From: Gammaproteobacteria bacterium
GTDB taxonomy: Bacteria > Pseudomonadota > Gammaproteobacteria > SZUA-229
Length of the DNA: 26,673 bases
Reading direction: 5' to 3'
NCBI GenBank assembly: GCA_027858635.1
Contig: JAQICG010000071.1
Span: forward strand, 1 to 26,673
A program made the translations under genes and the position numbers. Below the pieces are notes generated by a model. That model saw only the letters and a program-made list of their open reading frames with translations, made no database searches and was not told where the DNA came from. Shown piece after piece: positions 7,641-15,794 of the stretch. The stretch's first letter is position 1; the number at the start of each line of letters is the position of its first letter.

Positions 7641-8906
7641 ATGTTACCCAAGACCCTGCTCGCGAATCTGCTTACATTTCTGATGAAATGGCTATCATCA
7701 TTACATGGTAAATATAACGCGCTCATCAATAAACAATATCCACAGAAAATTGCGCTGTATTTTCATCATATCCGAATACTGGCGATGAAATGGCTCGGCC
7801 AGCGTCTTATTCAGCTACGCGGCTACACCGCGCTGTTAAGAAAAAGTTTCCATTCTCTGCTGAATTTCAGCGCCAGCATGGGCGACAAAACCCTGACCAT
7901 CATCGACCGGCGCAGCCTGCAGGTGCAGAATTATCTGAGCGCCACGAGCAATCGCCTGACCGTCTCCGGCAAAACCCTGGCGGCCGCGCAGAAATGCAAA
8001 CTGCTCGATACCCGGACCCGCGTTGCACAATCGCCGCAAGCCCAAAAGCTCAAACTGTACGCCCAGCTGATCCGGCTGGATAAGCCCATTGGCATCCTGC
8101 TGCTGCTCTGGCCCACGCTCATTGCCCTGTGGATAGCGGCCGGCGGCTGGCCGGATACCGATGTCCTGCTGGTTTTCGTCGCCGGGGTTATTCTGATGCG
8201 CTCCGCCGGTTGCGCGATCAACGATTACGCTGACCGCCACATCGACCTCAAGGTGCGCCGCACCAAAGATCGCCCCCTCACCACCGGCAAAATCAGCGAA
8301 AAGGAGGTGCTCATCATATTTGCCGCTCTCTCTATCACCGCGTTTATGCTGGTACTGCTGATGAACACGCTCACTATTATCATGTCCCTCATCGGCGTGG
8401 CACTCGCCGCCAGCTACCCTTTCATGAAGCGCTACCACTATCTGCCCCAGATTCATCTGGGCGCTGCCTTCGGTTGGGCCGTGCCCATGGCCTACGCCGC
8501 GCAGACCAATGAACTCCATCCAGTCGCCTGGCTGCTATTCATCGCCACGGTATTGTGGACCACCGTCTACGACACCCTGTATGCCATGGTCGATCGCGAA
8601 GATGACCTCAAAATAGGGGTAAAATCTACGGCTATTCTGTTCGAGTCTGCGGATAGACTCATCATCGGCATTATTCAGGCGCTGCTCATACTCTGCCTGA
8701 TTATGATCGGACTGAAAGCAGAGCTGGGCGGCTTCTACTATGCCGGTGTCCTTGTCGCCGTCTATCTGGCAATATGGCAGCAATACTTAATTCGTGATCG
8801 TCAGCCTGCAGCATGCTTTCAGGCCTTTATAAACAACAACTGGTTGGGACTCGCCCTGTTTGTCGGCGTTTTCCTTGAATATCAACTCGGAGGCATTACC
8901 TCATGA
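7641..8906 (+). CDS. ubiA: 4-hydroxybenzoate polyprenyltransferase with about 135-residue N-terminal extension
   Basis: UbiA attaches the polyprenyl tail to 4-hydroxybenzoate, an inner-membrane step of ubiquinone synthesis. The two Asp-rich motifs are present: NDYADRHID at 194-202 and DTLYAMVDREDD at 311-322, with about eight hydrophobic helices. The normal UbiA core begins near residue 136 (KLKLYAQLIRLDKPIG), so this 421-residue protein carries some 135 extra residues. The extension is basic, rich in Leu and amphipathic, and is not recognisably chorismate lyase. ATG codons within it (7683, 7785, 7878) are possible later starts; none has a clear Shine-Dalgarno sequence, nor does 7641. There is no methionine just before the core, so some extension must be translated unless a non-ATG start is used. 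Its stop overlaps the next gene (ATGA). Confidence 0.9.
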   Translation: MLPKTLLANLLTFLMKWLSSLHGKYNALINKQYPQKIALYFHHIRILAMKWLGQRLIQLRGYTALLRKSFHSLLNFSASMGDKTLTIIDRRSLQVQNYLSATSNRLTVSGKTLAAAQKCKLLDTRTRVAQSPQAQKLKLYAQLIRLDKPIGILLLLWPTLIALWIAAGGWPDTDVLLVFVAGVILMRSAGCAINDYADRHIDLKVRRTKDRPLTTGKISEKEVLIIFAALSITAFMLVLLMNTLTIIMSLIGVALAASYPFMKRYHYLPQIHLGAAFGWAVPMAYAAQTNELHPVAWLLFIATVLWTTVYDTLYAMVDREDDLKIGVKSTAILFESADRLIIGIIQALLILCLIMIGLKAELGGFYYAGVLVAVYLAIWQQYLIRDRQPAACFQAFINNNWLGLALFVGVFLEYQLGGITS

Positions 8907-9676
8907 AAGCTTTATCCACCCTTTTAACTCTCACTGCCCTTATCTTCACCGCCGGTGCCTACGCCTCTGATCTCGACAAGGAGCAGCGCTGGGCCAATTC
9001 TATCGATGCGACTTTAATGGACGGGGAAATCGTCATGCTTGATGATGGCACCAGCGAATTCCTGAGCATCTTCACCGAAGCCCTGGAAGAGAAAAAACGC
9101 GCCGCCATCATCATGCACGGCACCGGTGTTCACCCCGACTGGAAAGAGGTGATTGAACCGCTGCGCATCGGCCTCACCGATCATGGCTGGCACACGCTCT
9201 CCATTCAGATGCCGATTCTACCCAATGATGCCGAATACGCCGAATATGCCCCGTTATACGACGAAGTGGCTCCGCGCATTGATGCTGCCATCGATTTCCT
9301 GAAAGCCGAAGGCTACGACAAAATCGCCCTCATTGGTCACAGTCAGGGCAGCGCCATGGGCAGCTACTACCTCTCCAAAAACAAGGCCAACGTCGTTGGC
9401 TTCGTCGGCGTTGGCATGCCCGACCTGTACGATGATGCCCGCATGAAAAACAGCGAAAGCCTGAAACACATCACCCTGCCGGTACTCGATATTTACGGCA
9501 GCGACGACCTGGAAAGTGTGCTGAAACCCAGCGACCAGCGTAAAACTGCCGCCAAACAGGCGGGCAATGAAAACTACACAGTCATCGTCGTTGAAGGTGC
9601 CGATCACTTTTTCAAAGACAGAGCGAAAGAAGACGAACTGATTGAGAAAACGACTGAGTGGCTGGAAAAGCTGTAA
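8903..9676 (+). CDS. Exported alpha/beta-hydrolase, DUF3530-like
   Basis: 257 residues. A signal peptide of about 21 residues (ending GAYA) is followed by an alpha/beta-hydrolase fold. The nucleophile elbow is G-H-S147-Q-G, an acidic residue lies near 196-202 (DIYGSDD), and His235 is in GADHFF; together these make a plausible catalytic triad. The stretch HGTGVHPDW followed by GWHTLSIQMP fits the DUF3530 family, whose substrate is not known. ATG overlaps the ubiA stop by four bases, with GGAGG nine bases upstream, so translation is coupled to ubiA. Coupling to ubiA is suggestive but does not prove a role in quinone metabolism. Confidence 0.85.
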   Translation: MKALSTLLTLTALIFTAGAYASDLDKEQRWANSIDATLMDGEIVMLDDGTSEFLSIFTEALEEKKRAAIIMHGTGVHPDWKEVIEPLRIGLTDHGWHTLSIQMPILPNDAEYAEYAPLYDEVAPRIDAAIDFLKAEGYDKIALIGHSQGSAMGSYYLSKNKANVVGFVGVGMPDLYDDARMKNSESLKHITLPVLDIYGSDDLESVLKPSDQRKTAAKQAGNENYTVIVVEGADHFFKDRAKEDELIEKTTEWLEKL

Positions 9677-9694
9677 CCCACAGTCAAAAAAACA

Positions 9695-9815
9695 TTCACC
9701 GCAGAGAGCGCAGAGGAAAAACCTGTTTTTATAAAATAATTTGAGTGCTTGTAAAACTCAAACGGGGTTAATAAAAAACAAGGTTTTCTCTGCGCCTCCG
9801 CGCCTCTGCGGTGAA
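9695..9815. repeat. MITE-like imperfect palindrome (121 bp)
   Basis: Terminal 12-bp inverted repeats (TTCACCGCAGAG and its complement) enclose further imperfectly paired arms: GCGCAGAG followed by an A-rich run near 9709-9731, and the complementary stretch near 9774-9795. An inner hairpin (TTGAGT / ACTCAA) sits at about 9741-9761. The RNA would fold into a long stem. It lies between two convergent genes (the hydrolase and comF) and may serve as a bidirectional terminator. It has no coding capacity. Confidence 0.7.
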
Positions 9816-9846
9816 AAGCTTTTCGCCTTTCCCCAAATCAACACCC

Positions 9847-10623
9847 TTACCTGTTCAGCGGTGCTCGCGCCAGACTCAGCACGGTGATTTTTTCCACACC
9901 GGCTTTTTTCAGTACACGCGACAGTTCATTCACGGTCGAGCCGGTGGTGACGACATCATCGATCAGTACCACATGTTTATGCGCTAACGTCTCGACCACG
10001 GCAAAGGCACCGCGGATATTTTTTCTGCGGGCTTTGGCGTCCAGCCCGGTTTGGGCACTGGTTTCGCGCACGCGCACCGCTCGATTCAATTCCATCGGCC
10101 AGCCGGTTTTTTTCGACAGCGCCCGCGCCAGCTCGATCGTCTGGTTGAAGCCGCGCCGGCGCTGGCGCTTCCTGAACAAGGGCACGGGCAGAATGCAGAT
10201 GCTTTCGCTTACGCTCATGCTTGCCACACACTCACACTCTGCCAGCAGCTCGCCCAACAGACGGGCATGCACCAGTTTGCCGTTGAATTTCAGCTGATGA
10301 ATCAGCCAGATCACCGGCTGCTGATAGCTGAATGCGCTGAAGGCCTGATCGTAATGCGGCGGTTTTTTCTGACAGCGGCCGCAGACTGCATCTGCATCAG
10401 TATTGGGCGGCAGCGGCAGTGCGCAATGCGCACAGGCGGTTTGATTGAAGGGCAGCTGCTGATGGCAGTGTTCACACAGATCGGCGCCATCACGACCGGG
10501 GCGTCCGCACATCAGGCAGCGGGGCGGGTAAAGGCGCTGTATGGCCGAGGGGATCACCGACCGCAGCACTGATTTGAACAATCTTTGCATTTCCATTTTC
10601 TCGTAGACTCCCTGCCGTGGCAT
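9847..10623 (-). CDS. comF: ComF-family phosphoribosyltransferase-like protein
   Basis: 258 residues from ATG 10623. This start is preferred because AGGG lies 7 bases before it and a perfect TATAAT lies just upstream; a second ATG at 10596 is possible. Four CxxC pairs (C36/C39, C50/C53, C64/C67, C81/C84) form an N-terminal zinc-binding region. A type I phosphoribosyltransferase domain follows, with the PRPP loop VLIDDVVTTGST at 219-230. ComF/GntX proteins act in natural competence, where they are needed for uptake and processing of transforming DNA; the exact reaction is unsettled. Being back to back with bioB is a frequent gammaproteobacterial arrangement. Confidence 0.92.
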   Translation of the reverse strand: MPRQGVYEKMEMQRLFKSVLRSVIPSAIQRLYPPRCLMCGRPGRDGADLCEHCHQQLPFNQTACAHCALPLPPNTDADAVCGRCQKKPPHYDQAFSAFSYQQPVIWLIHQLKFNGKLVHARLLGELLAECECVASMSVSESICILPVPLFRKRQRRRGFNQTIELARALSKKTGWPMELNRAVRVRETSAQTGLDAKARRKNIRGAFAVVETLAHKHVVLIDDVVTTGSTVNELSRVLKKAGVEKITVLSLARAPLNR

Positions 10624-10637
10624 AATAGCACCCTGTT

Positions 10638-10650
10638 TACACCCATTATA
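10638..10650 (-). promoter_or_regulatory. -10 element of comF
   Basis: A perfect TATAAT reads on the minus strand from 10650 to 10645, predicting a start near 10638 and a 15-base leader holding AGGG before the ATG at 10623. No good -35 is visible. A weaker plus-strand -10 (TATAGA, 10647-10652) for bioB overlaps it, so the two promoters would compete for polymerase. Confidence 0.5.
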
Positions 10651-10666
10651 GATAGCCGACACCCTT

Positions 10667-11647
10667 ATGAGTAGCTTACGAAACGACTGGACCCTGCAGG
10701 AAATCACTGCACTTTTCGATTTACCTTTCAACGACCTGCTGTTTCAGGCGCACAGCCAGCACCGCGCCAACTTTGACCCGAACCATGTTCAGGTCAGCAC
10801 CCTGCTCAGCATCAAGACCGGCGCCTGCCCGGAAGATTGCTCCTACTGCTCGCAGAGCGCGCGCAATAATGCCGAGCTGGAACGCGAGCGCCTGCTGCCG
10901 CTGGACGAGGTGCTGGAAAAAGCCCGTGAAGCCAAAACTAACGGTGCTTCGCGTTTCTGCATGGGCGCGGCCTGGCGCAACCCGACTGACAAAAATTTGG
11001 AGCGCGTCATCGATATGATTCAGGGCGTGAAAGCCATGGAGATGGAAACCTGCGTCACTCTGGGCATGCTCACCGAAGCACAGACCGCGCGCCTGAAGGA
11101 GGCCGGTCTGGATTATTACAATCATAATCTCGACACCTCGCCCGAGTTCTACGGCGACATCATCACCACCCGCACCTATCAGGATCGCCTTGATACGCTG
11201 GCGCATGTGCGCGAGGCGGGCATCAATACCTGTAGCGGCGGCATTCTGGGCATGGGCGAATCGCGTACCGATCGCGCCTCATTACTGCAACAGCTGGCCA
11301 ACCTGCCCAAGCACCCCGACAGCGTGCCGATCAATATGCTGGTGGCGATCAAGGGCACGCCTTTACAGGATGTGCCGAAACTGGAAGCGCTGGAATTTAT
11401 CCGCAGCGTGGCGGTGGCGCGCATCATGATGCCCGAATCCTATGTCCGCCTGTCTGCGGGCCGCGCAGAGATGAGCGATGAAACCCAGGCCATGTGTTTC
11501 TTCGCCGGTGCCAATTCGATTTTCTACGGCGACCGGCTGCTCACCACCGATAACCCGGACGAGAATCACGACCAGCAGCTATTCGACAGGCTCGGCATTC
11601 AAACCCTGAAGACCGAAATCAGCAATGACGCGCCGGTGACGGTTTAA
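10667..11647 (+). CDS. bioB: Biotin synthase
   Basis: 326 residues. This radical SAM enzyme inserts sulfur into dethiobiotin, the last step of biotin synthesis. The radical SAM cluster motif C-x3-C-x2-C is at C54, C58 and C61 (CPEDCSYC). The ligands of the second, sacrificial [2Fe-2S] cluster are at C98, C129, C189 and R261. YNHNLDTSPEFY is also diagnostic. ATG 10667 gives the normal N-terminus, although no clear Shine-Dalgarno sequence precedes it. bioF follows 17 bases downstream. The usual later genes (bioH, bioC, bioD) are not here. Confidence 0.98.
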   Translation: MSSLRNDWTLQEITALFDLPFNDLLFQAHSQHRANFDPNHVQVSTLLSIKTGACPEDCSYCSQSARNNAELERERLLPLDEVLEKAREAKTNGASRFCMGAAWRNPTDKNLERVIDMIQGVKAMEMETCVTLGMLTEAQTARLKEAGLDYYNHNLDTSPEFYGDIITTRTYQDRLDTLAHVREAGINTCSGGILGMGESRTDRASLLQQLANLPKHPDSVPINMLVAIKGTPLQDVPKLEALEFIRSVAVARIMMPESYVRLSAGRAEMSDETQAMCFFAGANSIFYGDRLLTTDNPDENHDQQLFDRLGIQTLKTEISNDAPVTV

Positions 11648-11664
11648 CGCTTAGCAGTCGAATT

Positions 11665-12819
11665 TTGAAAAACCTGCAAATCGAACTCGACCAGCACCGG
11701 GCGCAGCATCTTTATCGACGCCGCCGCATCAGCGAAGGACCGCAGCAGCCGGAAATGGTAATCGACGGCCGGGCCGTGCTCAATTTTTGCAGCAATGATT
11801 ACCTCGGCCTCGCCAATCACGAAAAAGTGAAACAGGCTTTCATCGCTGGCGTGAAAAAATACGGTGCCGGCAGCGGCGCGGCGCATCTGGTCAACGGTCA
11901 TTGCCGCGCACACCACGCCCTCGAAGAGGAGCTCGCCGAGTTCACCGGTTATCCGCGCGCGTTGTTATTTTCCACCGGCTATATGGCCAACCTCGGCCTG
12001 GCACAGGCGCTGGTCGGCAAGGGCGACAGCGTACTGGAAGACCGCCTCAACCACGCCTCGCTGATTGACGGTGGCCTGCTCAGCGGCGCACGCTTTACGC
12101 GTTACGCACACAACGATGTCAATCAGCTCGAACAGAAATTAGCCGGTGCCAGAGGCGAAGCACTGGTGCTCAGCGATGGCGTGTTCAGCATGGACGGCGA
12201 CCTCGCCAACCTCGCAGCGATCGCGCCATTGTGCAGAAAACATCAGGCCTGGTTGATGGTCGATGATGCCCATGGCTTCGGCGTACTCGGTGAGCACGGC
12301 AAAGGCTGTCTCGAACATTTTCAGCTTTCCCAAAACGAGGTGCCGATTTACATGGCCACGCTGGGCAAGGCGCTGGGCACTTCCGGTGCCTTTATCGCCG
12401 GCAGTGACGCGCTGATCGAAACCTTAATACAGAAAGCCCGGCCCTATATTTACACCACCGCCACACCGCCCGCCATTGCCGAAGCCACGCGCGCCAGTCT
12501 GCAAGTAATTCAAGCACAACCCGAAATGCGCGCGCAGTTAAATGATAACATCGCCTACTTTAAGCGCTGCGCCGAACACATTGCCATCACACTGGGCGAC
12601 AGCCAGACCGCTATCCAGCCCATCATCATCGGTGAGGCTGAGCGCGCCGTTGCCATCAGTGAGCGCCTACTGGAACAGGGCCTTCTGGTCACCGCCATTC
12701 GCCCGCCCACGGTACCCAAAGGCACGGCGCGACTGCGCGTAACGCTGTCGGCGACGCACACCAGAACGCAGATTGAACAGTTAATCGAGGCGCTGTCTGC
12801 AACAGTTCAGGTGGATTAA
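11665..12819 (+). CDS. bioF: 8-amino-7-oxononanoate synthase
   Basis: 384 residues. This PLP enzyme condenses pimeloyl-thioester with alanine, early in biotin ring assembly. The PLP lysine is K235 (TLGKALGTSG); the D-D-A-H motif with Asp200 and His203 and the GAGSGAAHLVNG substrate loop are present. The start is TTG 11665: no ATG lies in the expected region, and the sequence then aligns in length with known BioF proteins. The ribosome site is weak, consistent with low expression or with coupling to bioB 17 bases upstream. The rest of the biotin pathway is not in the window. Confidence 0.97.
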   Translation: MKNLQIELDQHRAQHLYRRRRISEGPQQPEMVIDGRAVLNFCSNDYLGLANHEKVKQAFIAGVKKYGAGSGAAHLVNGHCRAHHALEEELAEFTGYPRALLFSTGYMANLGLAQALVGKGDSVLEDRLNHASLIDGGLLSGARFTRYAHNDVNQLEQKLAGARGEALVLSDGVFSMDGDLANLAAIAPLCRKHQAWLMVDDAHGFGVLGEHGKGCLEHFQLSQNEVPIYMATLGKALGTSGAFIAGSDALIETLIQKARPYIYTTATPPAIAEATRASLQVIQAQPEMRAQLNDNIAYFKRCAEHIAITLGDSQTAIQPIIIGEAERAVAISERLLEQGLLVTAIRPPTVPKGTARLRVTLSATHTRTQIEQLIEALSATVQVD

Positions 12820-12853
12820 ATTTCGGCGCGGCTAAATCGTTAGCCTGTCCGGC

Positions 12854-12882
12854 CTGACAAAACCCAATTTAACTTCTACAAT
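12854..12882 (+). promoter_or_regulatory. Sigma-70 promoter of the adenosine-kinase-like gene
   Basis: CTGACA (12854-12859) and TACAAT (12877-12882) each match consensus at five of six positions, with an ideal 17-base spacer. Transcription would start near 12889, 25 bases before the ATG. It marks the gene as a separate transcription unit from bioBF. Confidence 0.7.
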
Positions 12883-12913
12883 TAACAATCAATAAATTAA
12901 TCGGAATTACTAT

Positions 12914-13897
12914 ATGAAAAAATATGATGTGTACGGTCTAGGCAACGCGCTGGTCGATATGGAGTTTGAAGTGGAGGACAGCTTTCTTGACTTCATGCGT
13001 GTCGACAAAGGCATTATGACACTGGTGGATGAGGAGGAGCAGCATCGCCTGATGAGTCATCTTGATGCCTTCGAAGGCAACAGGGCCAGCGGCGGTTCGG
13101 CAGCCAACACCCTGATTGCGGTGGCGGCCATGGGTGGTTCTTCCTATTACACCTGCAAGGTCGCCGATGACGATCTCGGCCATTTCTACCTCAACGATTT
13201 AAAAGCCGCCGGCGTCGATAGCAACATGAACGGCACCCACGCCGATGGCATTACCGGCAAATGTCTGGTAATGATTACCCCGGATGCCGAGCGTACCATG
13301 CACTCTTTTCTCGGCATCTCCTCTACGCTTTCAATCAATGAACTGCAGCGCGAACACATCGCTGATTCCCAGTACTGTTATATGGAAGGCTATCTGGTGA
13401 CTTCGCCTACAGCCAGAGAAGCCAACATCGAAGCGCGCAAGGTCGCTGAAGCCAACGGCGTGAAAACCGCTTTCACTTTCTCCGATCCCGGCATTGTTGA
13501 ATTCTTCGGCGATCAGCTCACCGAAACCATGGGCGATGGTATCGACCTGCTGTTCTGTAACGAGAAAGAAGCACTGAAGTACACCGGCAAAGACAACATT
13601 GGCGATGCTATTGAAGTCATCAAAACGTTCTCCAAAAACTTTGCCATTACCCTGGGCGCGGAAGGCGCAGCAGTGTACGACGGCAACACCCTGTATGAAA
13701 TCGCCCCCCATAAAGTGCAAGCCGTTGACACCAATGGCGCGGGTGACAACTTTGCCGGTGCGTTCCTGTACGGCATCACCCACGGCATGAATTTTCAGCA
13801 GGCCGGCGACCTCGCCAACAAAACCGCCGCACAAGTAGTCACCAGCTTTGGCCCGAGACTGAAGCCGGAAGAGTATCGAAAACTGGTGCTGGGTTAG
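12914..13897 (+). CDS. PfkB-family sugar kinase, adenosine-kinase-like
   Basis: 327 residues of the ribokinase/PfkB fold. The N-terminal substrate motif is at 60-66 (GGSAANT). The C-terminal signature DTNGAGDNFAGAFLYG begins at D272 and carries the catalytic base Asp278 with the anion hole GAGD. The overall pattern, including FSDPGIVEFF and FCNEKEA, matches bacterial proteins annotated as adenosine kinase, which make AMP from adenosine; the substrate cannot be proven by eye. ATG 12914 follows GGAA by 8 bases, and a near-consensus promoter lies just upstream. It is not functionally linked to its neighbours in any obvious way. Confidence 0.88.
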   Translation: MKKYDVYGLGNALVDMEFEVEDSFLDFMRVDKGIMTLVDEEEQHRLMSHLDAFEGNRASGGSAANTLIAVAAMGGSSYYTCKVADDDLGHFYLNDLKAAGVDSNMNGTHADGITGKCLVMITPDAERTMHSFLGISSTLSINELQREHIADSQYCYMEGYLVTSPTAREANIEARKVAEANGVKTAFTFSDPGIVEFFGDQLTETMGDGIDLLFCNEKEALKYTGKDNIGDAIEVIKTFSKNFAITLGAEGAAVYDGNTLYEIAPHKVQAVDTNGAGDNFAGAFLYGITHGMNFQQAGDLANKTAAQVVTSFGPRLKPEEYRKLVLG

Positions 13898-13919
13898 TAC
13901 TCTTCTGGGAGAAGGGCCA

Positions 13920-14111
13920 GTCAAAATATAAACCATTAAGTCCACAGATGAACGCCGATAAACGCAGATGAAAGCAGTGACTTGAAAGTTTTCTTTGTGT
14001 CTTTGGCGTTCTTCGCGGACTGACGTTTTTAGATCTTCTCATCCCCGATAAACACCATGAAACCTGGTTAACAAGCTTATTTTTTACCTTTATCTGTGCT
14101 CATCTGTGGAC
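13920..14111. repeat. MITE-like repeat, copy 1
   Basis: The ends carry inverted repeats: GTCCACAGATGAAC at 13940 and the complementary GTGCTCATCTGTGGAC ending at 14111. About 20 bases before 13940 are also shared with copy 2. Inside is a stretch (about 13996-14036, including TCTTTGGCGTTCTTCGCGGA) shared with copy 2, but the pairing right arm of the inner palindrome is missing, so this copy is degenerate. It sits between the adenosine-kinase-like gene and cbpM. Confidence 0.75.
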
Positions 14112-14165
14112 TACTGCCTTTGTATTTACACTAACGCAGCATCGTTAAATCCGAAGCCATGGCCT

Positions 14166-14486
14166 TTAATGGTTATCACTCCTTTCCCCGCGATGTAACC
14201 GCGCTTCCAGGGTTTCAATTTCGTCCAGCAGATCCAGCGCCAGGGCGACGCCGGCAAGATTGATCTCCAGATCATGCTGGAGGCGTGAGGCGGTGCGCGC
14301 TCGCTGTAAGCTGCTCGCCGGAAACCGCCATTGTGACGGCGCATGATCAGCCACCGGTTCGAGCACGCCCTCTTCCACCAGCTCAATGATGTATTCGGTC
14401 GAGCTTGCACACACCTGGCTGAGTTCGTCCACAGAAAGTTCGGTCTGCTCGTCGATCAGAATCCCGTTGAGTATGGTCTGCTTCAT
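14166..14486 (-). CDS. cbpM: Chaperone modulator CbpM
   Basis: 106 residues. CbpM binds the J-domain of CbpA and inhibits its co-chaperone activity. The protein has a MerR-like helical N-terminus (LSVDELSQVCASSTEYIIELVEEG), a W-R-F segment typical of the family and a C-terminal helix (LAGVALALDLLDEIETLEARL). It begins 6 bases after the cbpA stop, with AGGAG upstream, so the two are co-expressed as in Escherichia coli. A second, shifted open frame over the same bases is a shadow. Confidence 0.93.
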   Translation of the reverse strand: MKQTILNGILIDEQTELSVDELSQVCASSTEYIIELVEEGVLEPVADHAPSQWRFPASSLQRARTASRLQHDLEINLAGVALALDLLDEIETLEARLHRGERSDNH

Positions 14487-14492
14487 GATGGC

Positions 14493-15443
14493 TTACACTC
14501 CTAAGTGACTACGCGGGTTGTATTTCAGCTCCTGCTCCATCTTGCGATACAGCTCCTTGGCGGCTTCACTGTCCGCCGGTGGCAGGGTGATTTGCGGCAC
14601 GACATAGAGATCCCCGGGTGAAGCGGCAGGAATGCCACGACCTTTCAGGCGCAGCTTACCGCCAGTGCGGGTATTCGGGGCAATTTTCAGATCGACCGGG
14701 CCATTGGGGGTGGGCACCTTAACCGTGGCACCCAGTGCGGCTTCCCACGGGGTCACCGGCAGATCGAGATAGACATCATGACCATCTACCCGATAAATGC
14801 TGTGTGGATTGAACTCGATTTCCAGATAGAGATCACCAGCCGGCGCGCCGCCCATCCCAGGCGATCCCTGCCCGGCCAGACGGATACGCTGCCCCTGCTT
14901 GACCCCTTTGGGAATTTTGACCTTCAGGGTGCGCTGCTTTGTCACCACATGGCCGGTGTTATCCAGTTCGGGTGCACGCAGGCTGATGCTGCGCGTCGCG
15001 CCCTGATAGGCATCTTCCAGATCAATCTGCACTTTAGCGTGATGATCTTCGCCGCGCTGGCGGAACTCCGTCTGACCACGGCCTCTGTGTGCCGAACCTG
15101 CGCCAAATTGCTGGCCGAAGAGAGAGTCGAAAAAATCGCTGAAATCAGAAGCGCCACCGGCACCGCCGCCGCGAAACTCAAATCCCGTATCCCAGTCCGG
15201 TGGCGGATGAAAGTCCTGCCCGGCTTTCCAGTCCGCACCCAGCTGATCGTAGGCGGCACGCTTTTCAGGATCCTTGAGCACTTCGTAGGCCTCACCCACC
15301 TCCTTGAAACGCACTTCGGCATCAGGCTCCTTGCTGACATCAGGATGATACTTCCGCGCCAGCTTTTTATAGGCGCGCCGAATCTCATCCTGATTGGCGC
15401 CCCTCTCTACGCCCATGATTTTATAATAGTCTTTGTAATCCAC
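14493..15443 (-). CDS. cbpA: Curved-DNA-binding protein CbpA, DnaJ-type co-chaperone
   Basis: 316 residues from GTG 15443, preceded by GGAG at 5 bases. The frame is open further upstream (to about 15617), but that part runs through repeat DNA and does not resemble DnaJ. The J-domain starts at once (DYKDYYKIMGV) with HPD at 33-35; a G/F-rich linker follows, and then two substrate-binding beta domains. The zinc-finger of true DnaJ is absent, as expected for CbpA. It stimulates DnaK and, in E. coli, binds the nucleoid in stationary phase. It is paired with its inhibitor cbpM. I found no convincing heat-shock promoter upstream. Confidence 0.95.
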   Translation of the reverse strand: MDYKDYYKIMGVERGANQDEIRRAYKKLARKYHPDVSKEPDAEVRFKEVGEAYEVLKDPEKRAAYDQLGADWKAGQDFHPPPDWDTGFEFRGGGAGGASDFSDFFDSLFGQQFGAGSAHRGRGQTEFRQRGEDHHAKVQIDLEDAYQGATRSISLRAPELDNTGHVVTKQRTLKVKIPKGVKQGQRIRLAGQGSPGMGGAPAGDLYLEIEFNPHSIYRVDGHDVYLDLPVTPWEAALGATVKVPTPNGPVDLKIAPNTRTGGKLRLKGRGIPAASPGDLYVVPQITLPPADSEAAKELYRKMEQELKYNPRSHLGV

Positions 15444-15794
15444 ACGAACTCCATCCAACGATTGAATATATTGAAATTGTAACTCTGATCCGGTGAGGTA
15501 CACCACACCATCAATGCGATTAATCAGATCCGCCGGGGACGCGAAAGACAAATCAAAAACGTAACCCATTAAGTCCACAGATGAACGCCGATAACGCAGA
15601 TATAAACAATGATTCAAAGGTTTTTTTCGCGTCTTTGGCGTTCTTCGCGGACTGACGTTTTTAGATCTTTTTATCCGCGAAGAACGCCAAAGACGCGAAA
15701 AAGATCAATTAATAAAGAATACTCAAATTAGTTAGCTAAAATTATTTTTTTGCCTTTATCTGTGTTCATCTGTGGACAATAATTCTTTAACACT
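15444..15794. other. Gene-free stretch between cbpA and fetB
   Basis: The first part (15444-15551) is the cbpA upstream region and should hold its promoter, but I could not identify convincing -35 and -10 elements. The rest is filled by the MITE-like repeat copy 2, listed separately. The open frame entering from cbpA is not supported as coding. Confidence 0.6.
15552..15777. repeat. MITE-like repeat, copy 2, with a 29-bp perfect inner palindrome
   Basis: Same orientation as copy 1. Ends: GTCCACAGATGAACGCC at 15573 and GTTCATCTGTGGAC ending at 15777. The centre holds a perfect 29-bp inverted repeat (15623-15651 and 15674-15702, containing CGCCAAAGACGCG) around a 22-base loop. Such a hairpin, lying between cbpA and the end of fetB, could stop transcription from the upstream side. 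No coding potential. Confidence 0.85.

Noticed and set aside
7790..8519. Open frames overlapping ubiA on both strands
   Set aside because: The ubiA frame holds both Asp-rich motifs and membrane helices; the others are low-complexity shadows.
10634..10641. TGTTTACA in the comF-bioB spacer as a BirA operator
   Set aside because: Only one half-site is visible; the complementary TTGTAAACC half at the required distance is missing.
15444..15617. Longer CbpA starting upstream of 15443
   Set aside because: The added residues are partly coded by the MITE-like repeat and do not resemble J-domain proteins; GTG 15443 has a good ribosome site and gives the normal N-terminus.
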